DNA of 64,000 bases from Plotosus lineatus (Eukaryota; Chordata; Actinopteri; Siluriformes; Plotosidae). The notes beneath the pieces are model-generated. The model made no database searches. It was not told the origin of the DNA and saw only the letters and a list, made by a program, of their open reading frames with translations. The position numbers and the translations under genes are program-made. Numbering within the stretch: the first letter of the stretch is position 1; each line of letters opens with the position of its first letter. The stretch lies in the NCBI GenBank assembly GCA_024760905.1, contig CM045732.1, forward strand, positions 53,331,996 to 53,395,995. Reading direction: 5' to 3'. Of the stretch, positions 46,154 to 57,811 are shown piece after piece.

Positions 46154-46785
46154 CAGTGCTTCTCAATTATTTTCTGTGGCTCCCCCTCTAGGAAGAAAAA
46201 AATATTATTTCGCCCCCACCACCACCCCGCGAGCAATTATAAATACTTTAGTATTATTTGTCTATAAAATTGTTATTAGTACACTCTGCATAGCATTGTA
46301 TCTTTATTAACATTAAAAATAAAAAAGAAAGAAATATAGTTCATCTTTCAATAACGAAAACTTAATGAACATTGTTTTTTAATCTGTAATTGAAAAGATT
46401 TAAAGAGTACCAATGTGCCTGAAATAAAAAAAAATACATCCTTATTTAAACTCATTCAACTTACTTATATCTTAATATCTCCACCTTTCTCTTCGTTCCT
46501 GTTAAAAATTTTCCCGTGTTGTTTCTTGAGGGGTTGTTTACTGAACTTCATATCATTTTCTCGTGCGAAAAAACAGTTACACCATAGCGCGCCAATGACA
46601 GCGCCATTGCCAACTACTGGAGTGGAGGTGCAATTACACTTAATTCTTGTACACTATTCATGAAAAGCATGTTTCCCAGAGTCATATGCGATTCTCCTGG
46701 CCTCATACCATGTGTGCCCCCCCCCCCCCCCCAGCATCATCCGTGCCTCCCAAAGGGGGCACACCCCACTATTTGAGAAGCAATG
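46154..46785 (+). mobile_element. hAT MITE with perfect 8-bp target duplication
   Basis: Ends CAGTGCTTCTCAATTATTTT and TATTTGAGAAGCAATG, flanked by ATTTATAT on both sides (46146-46153, 46786-46793). Eight-bp duplications and CAGTGCTTCTCAA termini are hallmarks of hAT elements. The 632-bp interior is non-coding, with poly-C at 46717-46732. Confidence 0.92.
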
Positions 46786-46837
46786 ATTTATATACAAGTG
46801 TTTTTTTTTTCCTGTTTTTTTGTAACTTTGCAATGGT

Positions 46838-46931
46838 TGGGTGAGCTGTTCAGGGTGTACCCAGTGTTGGCTGAGATAGGCACCAGCAACCCCAGTATTA
46901 TTAATTGTTTAGGCAAATGAATGAATGTTTG
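46838..46931 (+). mobile_element. SINE-B tail fragment
   Basis: GGTGAGCTGTTCAGGGTGT, GGCTGAGATAGGCACCAGC and GGCAAATGAATGAATG; only the last part of SINE-B is present, as in a 5'-truncated insertion. Confidence 0.7.
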
Positions 46932-47303
46932 TACTTTTGTTGTCTTCAATGAGCTCATTGTTGGGTAGACAATATAGTATTTTCAATAAAGATGTCTCAC
47001 AGAATACCTGCCCAGGGTGTACTTGGGTTCAGTTGAGGACAAGGTCAATTGAGACAGAGTTAAGGAACACACTAAACAAACACTGCAACAAATGTGCACT
47101 GTAAGAGGAAATTGCATCGACCTTCTGCATCCTCTCTTGTGTTACTTTCTACAGACTTGTGTGATGATAGCAGTCATTAAACACAATCGATGCTAAGTGT
47201 TTTCTATTCCTCCGCCTTTGTGCATCATCACATCTGCAATTATCCAGACAGACACTAAGTATTGCTTTTAGCATTGTAATTCTATATGCAAATAGTCAGC
47301 GCA

Positions 47304-47308
<5 letters not shown>

Positions 47309-47381
<73 letters not shown>
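47309..47381. repeat. (CT)n(CA)n microsatellite
   Basis: About 20 CT units followed by about 15 CA units. Confidence 0.95.
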
Positions 47382-47385
<4 letters not shown>

Positions 47386-47823
47386 CCCCAACCCTCCCAA
47401 ACACACAAAATCTGCATAAAAGGTATAAAGGACAAACCACTTAACGTAGAGTGCCTTTTGTAATGCAAAAAGAGCATACATTTTTAAAATAAAATTTGAT
47501 ATATGATTATTTTTAAGTATTTTATAAAGCTCTAAATTGAAGGGTGCAATGAAAGAAAGAATTGCTTGCAACCCTTTATATCCTAAAAATGTTCATGTAA
47601 ATGGAAGATATGAAAAATGACTGGAACTATTCTTGAAGTCTCCTGATTTGCATCAAGAGCTTGCAGTCACAAGATCTTAACTCATTAACTAATTACATGT
47701 CAGGTTCAGGTAAACATCAAACTTAGCAACACTGTGGTCTTCTTGTACTGACCTATATAATTATAAGTGGTACTAGTAAACACATGTCGTTTTTGTTCTT
47801 CGAGACCACCTATGGAGGTAATC

Positions 47824-47826
<3 letters not shown>

Positions 47827-47884
<58 letters not shown>
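47827..47884. repeat. (TG)n microsatellite
   Basis: About 29 units. Confidence 0.95.
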
Positions 47885-47886
<2 letters not shown>

Positions 47887-49029
47887 TGCTTTTGTTATAC
47901 CCAGCTATCTCCTCTGATAAAGGTCAGGCCTGGCTATGATGGATGGCTGCTACTGCTGCTTTAATTTGAAATAAAGAGCAATAAAAAGAAAGTCTGTTCT
48001 GACAGTGAGTAGCCTATGATGAAGGGGCCATTAGTTAAGCAAAGGTCATCAGCTCCTCCTCTGAATCCAACAAAACCTTATAGGAGCATCAGGATCCTGA
48101 GAAACAAAACTACAGAAAGGCTAAAGGAAGAAAATGTTCGGATGAAAAAAAAAGTGGGTGAAGAAGTGAGACAGTAAAAACACTCAAAATCATAATCAGA
48201 CCATTATCATATTTGGACCAGTTTTGTGAGGACTCTTCACTAGATTTAAGTGAAAAAGAAAGGGCACTTTGGGAAAAAATGTGTAAGCAGCAAATACACC
48301 TACCAATAGAGAATACTACAAGTTAAATGGCTTTGAAAGCGATGGGCAGGTTGAACCCTGAGGCAAGTGAAAAAAGGACGATAATCATGCAGATGATTGG
48401 GAAAAGGAGAATAGGGTGAAAGGCTAGGTGATACCAAGACAAAGGAGTGTTGGAACAAATGACAGGAAGAAGCAAGTGAAAGAAGTGGATTGCATGAGAA
48501 TGTGAAACGACAGCATAATCTTAAAGACTGCAGCCTCTCATGGGAGCGACGCTAGTCAGCCATGTCCTCATGCAGAATTTGAATGCAGAGGGCAAAGGCA
48601 GCCAGATAAAAGCGACATGGAGACAGGAGCCTTACTAAGGCTCCTAAAAGACAAGCTGTGTTAGCATGCAGTTAGTGGGTGCTTAATGTCTCAGGAGAAT
48701 ACACAGGACACTGATCTGCTGTACTCCAACAAGTACGGCTATTGTAGAATTCTCGACCTACACTGGGGTCTCAGAGTTTAAGAGTAATGGCCAAAACAAG
48801 AGCACCGCACTTTCTCTGAACAGCAGGACCCATTTACTTGAATCTATTATTTTTAACCCTTAACCTTTTGTTCAATTTGGTTCAAAATGAACCATTCGGC
48901 TGAAAGTGGTATTGAAAATCAAGTGACATTAGATTAAAAAAAAAGTCATACGAAACTATTTTTACACTTTGAAGGTTTAATTTTATATTACTTATATAAT
49001 ATATAACATATATAATATATTATGACCGT

Positions 49030-49368
49030 GGGCAGTGGTGGCCTTGTAGTATAGGGTGCTGGATCGCTGATCCTAAGGTTGGGGGTTCGAGTCCCACTCT
49101 CCACTGTAGGGTTGTCACATCCCCCCAGTACAGCTAACTGGGTTATCGAAGGCCGGCCATGTCTCTCACTGTCTATGGTGAGAGGTTCATATAAAAGAAG
49201 CATTGCTGACTTTTGTAAAGAGTAGCTGCAAAGCCCTCAGTGTGTTTCTGTCCCTTGCTAAAGGGTTGTCTCAGGAAGGGCATCCGACGTAAAAACCTAC
49301 GCCAAATCAAACGTGTGATTCAGATGATTTGCTGTGGTGACCCCTGAAAAAGGGGAAAAGCTGAAAAA
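49030..49368 (+). mobile_element. SINE-A with RTE-like tail, full length
   Basis: Head GGGCAGTGGTGGCCTTGTAG, perfect B-box (GGTTCGAGTCC), body and tail to GGGGAAAAGCTGAAAA. A short possible target duplication AATATATT flanks it. Confidence 0.9.
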
Positions 49369-49496
49369 GAATATATTTTGGCAAGCTCAATTTGCACTAA
49401 GAGTGATAAGTTAAAGAAAAGTAAAAAAGATGCAACCAAGCTTGATATCCAAACATAATGAGCCCCATTTCCAACAACATTAATATTTAGTGTATA

Positions 49497-49925
49497 CAGG
49501 GATCCCTCACTTTCTGACCGCCGATTTCCACAAAGTAGGATGACTCCCCGACTGACATATATGTACATGTATGTGTATAATATCAATAAATATATATTCA
49601 ACACTATAAATGCTTATAAATAACATTAAACATTCAAAAATAACGCATAAGATGTAAATAAAATATAAATACACACACAAACATGTGCGCACACTCACTC
49701 AGATACGCACCACACATAAAAATGTAAGTACAGTAGTTTTGTTGGGTTTCTTTTTGTTTGTTTGGGGGGTTTTTTTTGTTGCATAATCAGCCTTGTTTTG
49801 AGGCATTTTCATTAATTTTTTTGCCATTTTTCCTTAATTTCCTTATTTTTCGATGAATATTTTTGAAAAATCCGTGATGCACTGAAGCCGCAGAAACTGA
49901 AGCTCGAAGTGGTGAGGGTTCACTG
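49497..49925 (-). mobile_element. MITE-1, complete, short form
   Basis: CAGGGATCCCTCACTTTCTG to GGTGAGGGTTCACTG, TA at 49495-49496 and 49926-49927. At 429 bp it lacks part of the segment after the first TIR. Confidence 0.88.
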
Positions 49926-49929
49926 TACT

Positions 49930-50050
49930 GCATATGTAAATCCATCCAGTCATCTTTAGTAGCTGCTTTATCTTGGTGAGGGTCAATATGGATCTAAAGC
50001 ATAATCAAGGTACGCTGGGCAAAAGGCCAATGGCCATATTCTGCAATCTA
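49930..50050 (-). mobile_element. SINE-B tail-end fragment
   Basis: ATCCATCCAGTCATC, GCTGCTTTATCTTGGTGAGG and GGTACGCTGGGC preserve the order of the SINE-B tail complement, diverged. Confidence 0.45.
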
Positions 50051-50087
50051 GCAAAAAGTCTTCCTAAAAGAGCGCAGGCTATTATAT

Positions 50088-50707
50088 ACACTGTGCAGTC
50101 AAAAGAAAAATTTCCACTGTAGTGTATTGTGAACCCCATCAATGTAATAACAGTGCATAGTCACCACCGCATTGTTTTTACAAACTTAAGTAATATCACA
50201 ACGTATACCTGGTCATTCAGTACATCTAGGTCTTCAGGTCTTCAGTTGACTTTCCTTTACTGACACAATGTTTCTGAGTGGGTCACTGGTGGTAGGGTGC
50301 TAGATCATTGATCCGCAGGTCGGTGGTTCAAGCCCTACTATTACCGGATGGTCATTGCCTGTCCTAGTGCAGCTACAATAACTGGGTTACCAAAGGCCAG
50401 GTATGTGTCTTATTGTCTGTGGTAAGAGGCACGTAAACAAACCATTGCTGACTTTCAAACAGAATAGGCTGCATTTTTATCAGCATGCTTCTGCCTTCTG
50501 GTAGTCTAGCGTGGGCTGTGATATGCGCCAGACTCCCCGCAACCCTAACTAGGATTAAGCAATTCAGAAAATAAACGACTGAATGTTTCTGAGTCTCAAC
50601 CTGACCATATGAAGCAGCAATGTCATGGCTATTATGCTCTTTAATCATGGCTAAAGGTGGTCCAACAAAATATTAGAGTGTAGGACTTCTTTTGCCAGGC
50701 AGTGTAG
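50088..50707 (+). mobile_element. Tc1-like internal-deletion derivative hosting a SINE
   Basis: Left end TACACTGTGCAGTCAAAAG and right end GACTTCTTTTGCCAGGCAGTG are imperfect inverted copies. Inner flanks GCATTGTTTTTACAAACTT and CCAACAAAATATTAGAGTG match those at 16735-16920. No transposase remains. Confidence 0.7.
50280..50581 (+). mobile_element. SINE-A2 nested in Tc1, clean target duplication
   Basis: Perfect 13-bp duplication AATGTTTCTGAGT (50267-50279, 50582-50594). Head GGTCACTGGTGGTAGGGTGC, B-box-like GGTTCAAGCCC, SINE-A body to CAGCATGCTTCTGCC, then the SINE-B tail (GATATGCGCCAGACTCCCCG, CCCTAACTAGGATTAAGC). Confidence 0.9.
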
Positions 50708-51180
50708 TAAACATTTACATACCTATTCCCTCCTAGAGGTGATTTAATATATCCAATCCAATTAAATGGCATGTTTGAGAGATGGGAGGCGTCAAGGACC
50801 AGACCAAGGACAGTGGTGTCGTGACATGGCAATGCTCCATACAGCACCAGAGTGAGTAAAATAATAATCCTATAGTGAGCAGATATTTAAATTAAAACAG
50901 ACTACATGAGACTATAGGAATATCTTCAGCACAGTCAAATCAGACAAATTAAAAACACTAAACATTTCTACAAATGTACTTTGTATGATCTATCAGAAGG
51001 AGTAAACACTCTTAGTTTTTTATAAAAATAAGAATGAATATTCTTAATAAATAAATTAAACAAACAAACAAACAAACAAACAAACAAATAAATAGATAGT
51101 CAAGGAACATTTTATGTTGTGAATGTAATCAACAATTCATATGGGACAAACCTGCTTGAGCAGGGGTCTATAGATTTTCA
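50708..51180. other. Unique stretch with a (CAAA)n patch
   Basis: The CAAA repeat is at 51059-51087; no gene seen. Confidence 0.5.
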
Positions 51181-51188
51181 ATTTAGAT

Positions 51189-51843
51189 CAGTGCTTCTCA
51201 AATAGTGGGGCGCATCCCCCTTGAGAGGCACGGATGATGCCGGGGAGGGGGGGCACGATGTGATGCCAGAGGGAGCGCATATGACCCTGGGGAACATGCT
51301 TTTCTGGAATAGTGTACAAGAATTAAGTGTAATTGCACCTCCACTCCAGTAGTTAGCAGTGGCGTTCTCATTGTCGTGCTATGGTGTAGCGGTTTTTCGC
51401 ATGAGCAAACGATATGAAGTGCAGTTAAAAAAAAACCCTCAAGAAACAACACAGAAAAATTTCTAACAGGAATGAAGAAAAAGGTGGAGAGACACCGAGA
51501 TATTAAGACAAATAAATTGAATGAGTTTAAATGAGGATGTATTTTTTTATTTCAGGCACATTGGTGCGCTTTAAATCTTTTCAATTACAGATTAAAAAAC
51601 AATGTTAATGAAGTTTTTCTTTGTTGTAAGTTGAACTATTTTTTTGTTTGTTTGTTTTTAATGTTAATAAAGATACAATGTTATACAGAGGTATACTGAT
51701 AATTTTATAGACAATTTTTTAATTTATTTTATTATTTAGATATATTTTATTATCTATTTATAGTCGCTCACGGAGCGATGGGAGCATGAACTGTTTTTGT
51801 TCTTCCTGGGGGGGGGGGGGCAGAAAATAATTGAGAAGCACTG
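51189..51843 (-). mobile_element. hAT MITE
   Basis: CAGTGCTTCTCAAATAGTGG to AATTGAGAAGCACTG; flanks ATTTAGAT (51181-51188) and GTTTAGAT (51844-51851) match at 7 of 8. Opposite orientation to 46154. Confidence 0.9.
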
Positions 51844-51851
51844 GTTTAGAT

Positions 51852-53049
51852 GCACATGGAATGTGGGTTATGCCATTTTCCTTTGGGAATCTGATGATTG
51901 AGAGTGATACACAATCAATACATGGTAAAGGCTGAGTCCAAAACCGAATACAACATGTTATTTGTAGGTGCTATATCTAACAAACTTGAATTAGCTGTAG
52001 AACATGAACTGTCTAACTGAATAGTACAACATATTTGATACCTCCCATGCTGTACATTAGTTAATTTCTTCACATACATGCTTGTATTTTTCTTCAGTTT
52101 GAAACAATTTGAACACATTTGTCTCAAAGCCGAATAATGAAAAAGAGTAATATTTTCAATGCAATTGAACAGGATATGTCATGACACTGATGCAGTAGCT
52201 TGTTGAAGGTCCGTGAACACAAAATATACTCATCATGAGGCATCATTATGAAAAATATTGAAATCACCAAATTCATGACGCTGGTTAATAAGTAGTTTGG
52301 CTCTCTGTGTGGAGACACCATGATCAATTTTGCCCACCAGGGCTAATGGCTGTCATTGCATTAGACTCAGGCTTTCAGAAATGGTTGGTGGAAACCAATT
52401 TATTTTCTGTCAGCAAGAGAAAACACAAGCAAGCCAGTCCTCCATTAGCAACACTAATCAACCAATCATCAAAATAAGTCTGTCCTCAGTTTACCACATT
52501 GATACTAATGGCCTAAATACCATCACTGGGAATAAAGTATGACTTAGGTGGGGCAATTTACACACTAGGTCAAATGCAGGTATAGTTTTGATGCCTTTTT
52601 TCCTTAATAGATGAAAATGATTGAGTAAGTTACTTTCAAATAATATTCAATGTCACATGGCATTAGTTGCTTCATATATTTTATGCAGTCAATTGAGAGA
52701 GATAGGAAGATTTACACTTATGTTTCAACATTTAAGTAAGAACTTTGTACAGATTCTAATTAATATTTAACTGAACTGTTGTTGTAATATGTCCAGATTT
52801 CTAATATCTCTAAATACTAACACACTTTTTTTTGCTCTATTAGTTTGCCTGATCTAACAAATTAAAACAACACTTTTTTTCCTATTTACCGGTAATAACT
52901 GTGGATAGAGGTAGCCTTAGGAGTAGCGTGAATTAGCTGCATTATTAATAATGCCAGTTGAAGGTCCTCACAAGGGTAACGGGACGTACCTATGTCAGGT
53001 AGAGATTTTGAGAATATTTACATATAGAACGTGATTTATTCATAACTAT
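51852..53049. other. Unique stretch, no supported gene
   Basis: AT-rich; short frames only. Confidence 0.45.
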
Positions 53050-53316
53050 TCAATGTGAAGCTTCAAGGTGGCAGTGACATGATGTGGAGATGTTTTATAA
53101 CAACAGAGACTAGGAAACGCATCAGAACTGAGGGAATAACCAATAGTGTTAAATACAGCCATATCCTTGTGGACTGGACATTCTTGAAAAATCTGTAGCA
53201 GTTGTTTTGCTCTGAAGAATAGGCAAAAATTGCAGTAAAGACAAACCCAGGAGACTTGCAGTTCCAATTGCTGCAAAAGCAGCTTTATAAAATAAGTTGG
53301 TTGGTGTTTAATCAAT
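53050..53316 (+). pseudogene. Tc1-like transposase remnant with central deletion
   Basis: AAGCTTCAAGGTGGCAGTGA and GAGATGTTTTATAACAACAG correspond to the KHGGGSIMLWGCFS-type region, and GACTAGGAAACGCATCAGAA to GTGKLVRIEG. The sequence then jumps to the C-terminal end (GCTCTGAAGAATAGGC, GACTTGCAGTTCCAATTGC), so the DDE catalytic block is deleted. Confidence 0.75.
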
Positions 53317-53449
53317 TAATCAATTATTAATTGATTGATTGACTGATTGTGTAGGGATGCTATTTCCTAAATTGTAAATTCATGACTTAGACCTAATAAC
53401 CATGACTTAAACCAGTACATAAAGCACTAAACTTCATTCTCAGCATCAG

Positions 53450-53814
53450 GAAGCTTTGTTCAATGTGCCATGTGCTAAAGTTGACCTTCGTGTTGATTGG
53501 CTTGATTTTACTTCCGGGAAAATGTTTAAAGGAACAGCACTGGAAGTGAAAAGTAAGAGTTATTTTATTAAAAATTTATGCTGTTCTCTGTGTATTTTCA
53601 TCTTTCATGTAAGTAGTTTGGTTGATACCACAAAATGAATAACACAAATATCAACAAAACTTTTTTATTGTTCTGTTATTATTCATGTTTTCCACCACAA
53701 TGGTAATAAGCACTTACTGTTCCACTCCATTGGTAACATTTTAATAAGCGCACATCCACTCCAGTTTTTAAATCACTCTGGCGCTTATCATGTCGAATAC
53801 GGTATAGTGTGTGT
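53450..53814 (-). mobile_element. Unclassified TIR element, second copy
   Basis: Read on the minus strand it starts TACCGTATTCGACATGATAA, continues GCGCTTATTAAAATGTTACC and AACTACTTACATGAAAGATG, and ends near TCAACTTTAGCACATGGC. It lacks the acidic frame and the second TIR seen at 33005-33513, so it is truncated. Confidence 0.6.
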
Positions 53815-53827
53815 GTATATGTATTAT

Positions 53828-53828
<1 letters not shown>

Positions 53829-53862
<34 letters not shown>
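53829..53862. repeat. (TA)n microsatellite
   Basis: About 16 units next to the TIR element. Confidence 0.9.
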
Positions 53863-53866
<4 letters not shown>

Positions 53867-53879
53867 TATTCATTCTTTC

Positions 53880-55440
53880 TTACACCCCACAGAACTGAAT
53901 TTTAAAAAGTTATGGCTTTGTAGTTGAAGAAAGAAAGAACAAGGCAATCTCAGCAATATTAATGGACTCAATGCCTAATATAAAATAAATATCACATGGT
54001 AATAGTGAGAGAAAGGCCAAAGATAATTCAAGGCCATGTCCAGTAGAGCATCTCAAAAAATATCATCCAACAGCAAATAAAAATTTGTGGTCTGTATAAG
54101 GCCTGTACTGTGCCACATGGACTCTACATTGTATTTTACAAGGTCCCCTGTGCATTTCCGTATAGCAAGTCTCTAAATCTTGCTGTATCTCATTAAAACC
54201 TTTTATATTTACCGTAATTACCTGTTATTCAATTATTCATCATCCTAGTTTCACTGCAGTATACAGTGACACTGATTTAAGCTGTGTAATTAACTGCATG
54301 GTTCATGATAAAAGAGAAAAGGACATTTTTAATTCTTCTTTTTCATCCTCAGGCCTGCTCTTTATCATATTGGTTTTATCATTCACTTTGTACCTTCACA
54401 TGACTAGACCTGTGTCCTCATCATAATTACAACTCATTTACATATGCAATAATTGGGCTTCATGGGAGTCTCTGTGAAAATCTTTATTCAGATCATAATT
54501 AATAGTAATTAAACAATTAAAAGCAATCTATGAGTCTGAATAGCAAGTCATTTTAAAGCCTAAATTGAATCTAATGATTTCACTGTAAGAGGATTTGTAA
54601 CAGCAAGAGTTTCGAAAGAAAACCTATCCTACTGAAAATATATGGAACGCACAACCCTGGATCATTGCCCAACGCATCTGCTCCAACTCATAAAGGGATA
54701 GGCTGATGAGATTCCTCGAGACACCCAATAGTCAATCAAGGAAAAACTACATCCCAAATTTCCTCCAAATTAATGTGCACAAGAAGGCAAATCAAAGAAA
54801 ATGTGATATATTGTTTAGCTTGTATTTCCATCCCTTTTGGGTGTGGATTTAAATGTGTGTATTTTACAGCCAATTAACATATGGCACAGGTGCAATATCC
54901 TCCCTGTAGAGTACTTTACTGGATAATGCACATGAAGGTCAAATCACTTGAATGGCATATAAAGGGCTCGTAATAGCTTTCTTTCCTATCACATCCCTCT
55001 TTTTCCCTCGTGGCATCAAATCCAAACTCAGATGTTGGATTTTCAAGTATCGGCTTTCATAACAAGAAACGTTGGAGTGGAACTAATGCGATTAGAGCTA
55101 TTTCTTATCCATGTTTTCATGATGTGAAGAAGACTCCTACAGTAATTATGTATCTGTACGAGAGCTGATTTGAGACCTCAATGATGGCATTTCTGCAGTT
55201 TTGTTTGCAAATTCAAATCTGTTTTGTGCAGCATGTAGGCAACATTAAATGGTACAGTGCTTGTATTTCAAAATATGGTACAATTATGAGCTCGCATGTT
55301 GGAGCAAAGCAGTGTTGTTTAAAGTTCTATTAATCAGAAGGAGATTTCAGCTTGTCTACCATCTACAGCTTGTCACATTTTATGCACAACAATCAAAAGG
55401 ATTTTCCATATGGAACAATAACCCTAAATAAGATTTTTTT
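53880..55440. other. Unique stretch with possible conserved element
   Basis: No gene or repeat family. 54305-54600 contains several TAATTA/ATTA cores (ATCATAATTAATAGTAATTA, ATTACAACTCATTTACATAT) in ordered, non-repetitive sequence. This suggests a regulatory element, unproven. Confidence 0.3.
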
Positions 55441-55444
55441 TTAG

Positions 55445-55742
55445 TCTGTTGGGTTTTCACACCCGAGCCTCAATGGCTCATTAGGCCGGTCTTATCCCTG
55501 GTTTCCATAGCGTGAAGCGACCAGGAGTTCAACTCCACCTGTATGGGACGCTAGTCCATCGCAGGTTACTTTCCCAGTATCTTTTTACTGGTACCCATTT
55601 ATACTGCTGTGTGAACAGAGGCACACTTGTGGTTGAGACCTTGCCCAGGGGTCTTAGCACAGTGAGGGTCTCAGTGGGATTCAAACTCACAACCTTCCGA
55701 TCATGAGCACAGCACTCTAACCACTACGCCACCGGCCCCACT
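55445..55742 (-). mobile_element. SINE-C, full body
   Basis: GTCTGTTGGGTTTTCACACC through the palindromic core to ACTACGCCACCGGCCCCA; the minus-strand head has GGTGGCGTAGTGGTTAGAG and GTGAGTTTGAATCCC. Confidence 0.88.
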
Positions 55743-55929
55743 AATAATAAGACCTCAGAAATAATTAAATAACGATGTGGCTTGAATCAGATAAAGTTAC
55801 CAGGGATTATAATAATTTCTTGGTTCAAAAGCAGTTCCCAGGAAAGTTTTAGTCTTGGAGGAGCAAATGATGTCAAATTAGTATATCAATGCATTAGCGT
55901 CAGAGGTGTACTAGCACACAATGATTTTG

Positions 55930-56832
55930 ATGACTAGCATACAATGTTTTTTTGGAAGACAGACAAATCAATATTCTATTTTTTCTTTTATTTTTTTAAA
56001 TGGATGCTGTGTGTTTTGTAAAAAAGGGAAAAGACTGTGTCAAAAGCATCCAGACTGTGTCACTGTGATCATTAATGTAATTTACATGTCTGCAGTGGAA
56101 GCATTGCTACAGAAAACTAAATGGAGATTTTGCAGCAGCATCTTTTCCATGAACACTGATACATATTTCAACAAGACAATGCAAAACCCCATTGTACACA
56201 TATTAGGGGCATGGCATGGAGGAAAAGGATGTAGGTGTTTGAAGTCCCTAAACATCTTTTAAGTGTTGAAGTTTTGTGGGGAAACACTGGGAAAATGACA
56301 AATAGGTAAATCGTTTAATGTTTCAAATTAATTAAAAATGGTTTGCAAAAAAACAAAATTGACAGTCTGTGCTATTGTTTTAAGTTCAATGTAGATCAAA
56401 CATCATTCACATTTTTTTTTCAGTCTAAACACAACATTGATTCATTTTCTAAGCTACTTAATCCTAATTAGGTTTGTGGGGAAGCTGGTGCACATCTCAG
56501 TCGACTCTGGGCAAGGGCAGGGTACACCCTGGGCAGCTTGCCATGCCATCACAGGGCCAACACTCACACAACCATTCACACTTACACCTTGGGGTGATTT
56601 GGAGCAGCCAGTTAGGATACTGTGCATGCTTTTGGATTGTGGGAGGAAACAAGAGTACCCAGAGGAAACACACAAGCACGGGAAGAATATGCAAACTACT
56701 ATACATAGAAAAGTCCGAGCTGGGAATTGAAACCAGGCTTTCCTGCTGCGAGGCGGATGTCCTCACCACTACATCACCATTCCACCCCTAAACACAACAT
56801 AATGTTCCAAATTTCATTGATTTGGGGTTGTA
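55930..56832 (+). pseudogene. Tc1-like element with decayed transposase, hosting SINE-B
   Basis: CATATTTCAACAAGACAATG near 56162 corresponds to the second Asp motif (FQQDNA-type), and the right end CCAAATTTCATTGATTTGGG/GTTGTA at about 56808-56832 is a terminal phrase of a common fish Tc1 family. The 113-codon frame at 55921-56262 is mostly this remnant. The rest of the transposase is deleted or frameshifted. Confidence 0.65.
56438..56787 (-). mobile_element. SINE-B, full length, nested (reference copy)
   Basis: A 350-bp copy with perfect 13-bp target duplications CTAAACACAACAT (56425-56437, 56788-56800). The minus strand has head GGTGATGTAGTGGTGAGG, B-box GGTTTCAATTCCC, body, and tail GACTGAGATGTGCACCAGC to TTAGAAAATGAATCA. 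Confidence 0.93.
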
Positions 56833-56994
56833 AATACAAAAGCTACAATAAAAAAATCATTCTGTAATTGTGTCTATAAAACTGAGTACTACTCTGCGAT
56901 TTAGGGTTTTGCTTTATTTGTGTGAAATATAAAACCTTTTAATGCAACTTTCACGAGCATATTTTTACCCAAGTCCAGGGTGGGTTGCCCTATT

Positions 56995-57175
56995 GATTTT
57001 TTATGAACCGTTTTATCTTTGATTAGGGTCACATGGAGGCTAGATCCCATCCGAGCTGATTTTTGGAGAAGGTGGGTGACACCTTGAAAAGCTCATCAAA
57101 CCATCATAGGGCCAACATACACAACCATAATATGCAAACTCCGCACAAAACACCTTCACCAGGCAATATTGGTTG
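56995..57175 (-). mobile_element. SINE-B fragment
   Basis: Tail complement GATTAGGGTCACATGGAGG and GATCCCATCCGAGCTGA, then ATATGCAAACTCCGCAC; the head is lost. Confidence 0.65.
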
Positions 57176-57223
57176 TATGGCTTTAATAGCATCATTAATA
57201 TTATCCTACATAATCACATACAT

Positions 57224-57811
57224 CAGTGCTTCTCAATTAAGTATTTTCTGTAGCGCCCTCTCTAGGAAGAAAAAAATACATTTCACCCCCCCCCCCCACC
57301 ACCACCACCGCCCAGCAAGCGGCTATACATACAATAGTATTATTTGTGTATAAAATAGTTATTAGTACACCGCTACATAACATTGTATCTTTATTAACAT
57401 TAAAAATAAAAAAGAAAGAAATATAGTTCAACTTACAACAAAGAAAAACTTCATTAACCTTGTTTTTAATCTGTAACAGAAAAGATTTAAAGTGCACCAG
57501 TGTGCCTGAAATAAAAAAAAAAAAATCCTTATTTAAACTCACTTGACTTATTTAAATTCATTTAACTTAATTATGTCTTAATATCTCTGTTTTTCTCTTC
57601 ATTCCTCTTAGAAATTTTTCCGTGTTGTTTCTTGAGGGGTTGTTTACTCGTGCGAAAAACCGCTACACCATAGCACTACAATGAGAGCACCACTGCCACC
57701 CACTGGAGTGGAGGTGCAATAACACTTAATTATCGTACTCTATTTCCGAAAAGCATGTTCCCCAGGGTCATAAGCGCCCCGGGGTCACGCCCCACTATTT
57801 TAGAAGCACTG
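57224..57811 (+). mobile_element. hAT MITE
   Basis: CAGTGCTTCTCAATTAAG to TTTTAGAAGCACTG; flanks ACATACAT (57216-57223) and ACATATAG (57812-57819) agree at 6 of 8. Same orientation as 46154; poly-C near 57287-57297. Confidence 0.88.

Larger units (their letters stand above)
46932..49029. other. Unique stretch with two microsatellites
   Basis: No supported gene. 47955-48090 (GAGCAATAAAAAGAAAGTC ... AAGCAAAGGTCATCAGC) looks like ordered unique sequence and may be a conserved non-coding element. Confidence 0.3.

Noticed and set aside
53316..53352. Palindromic cluster AATCAATTAATCAATTATTAA
   Set aside because: A short low-complexity ATTGATT repeat at the edge of a Tc1 remnant explains it.
55921..56262. 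113-codon frame as a host gene
   Set aside because: The sequence matches a decayed Tc1 element (second Asp region and terminal phrase).
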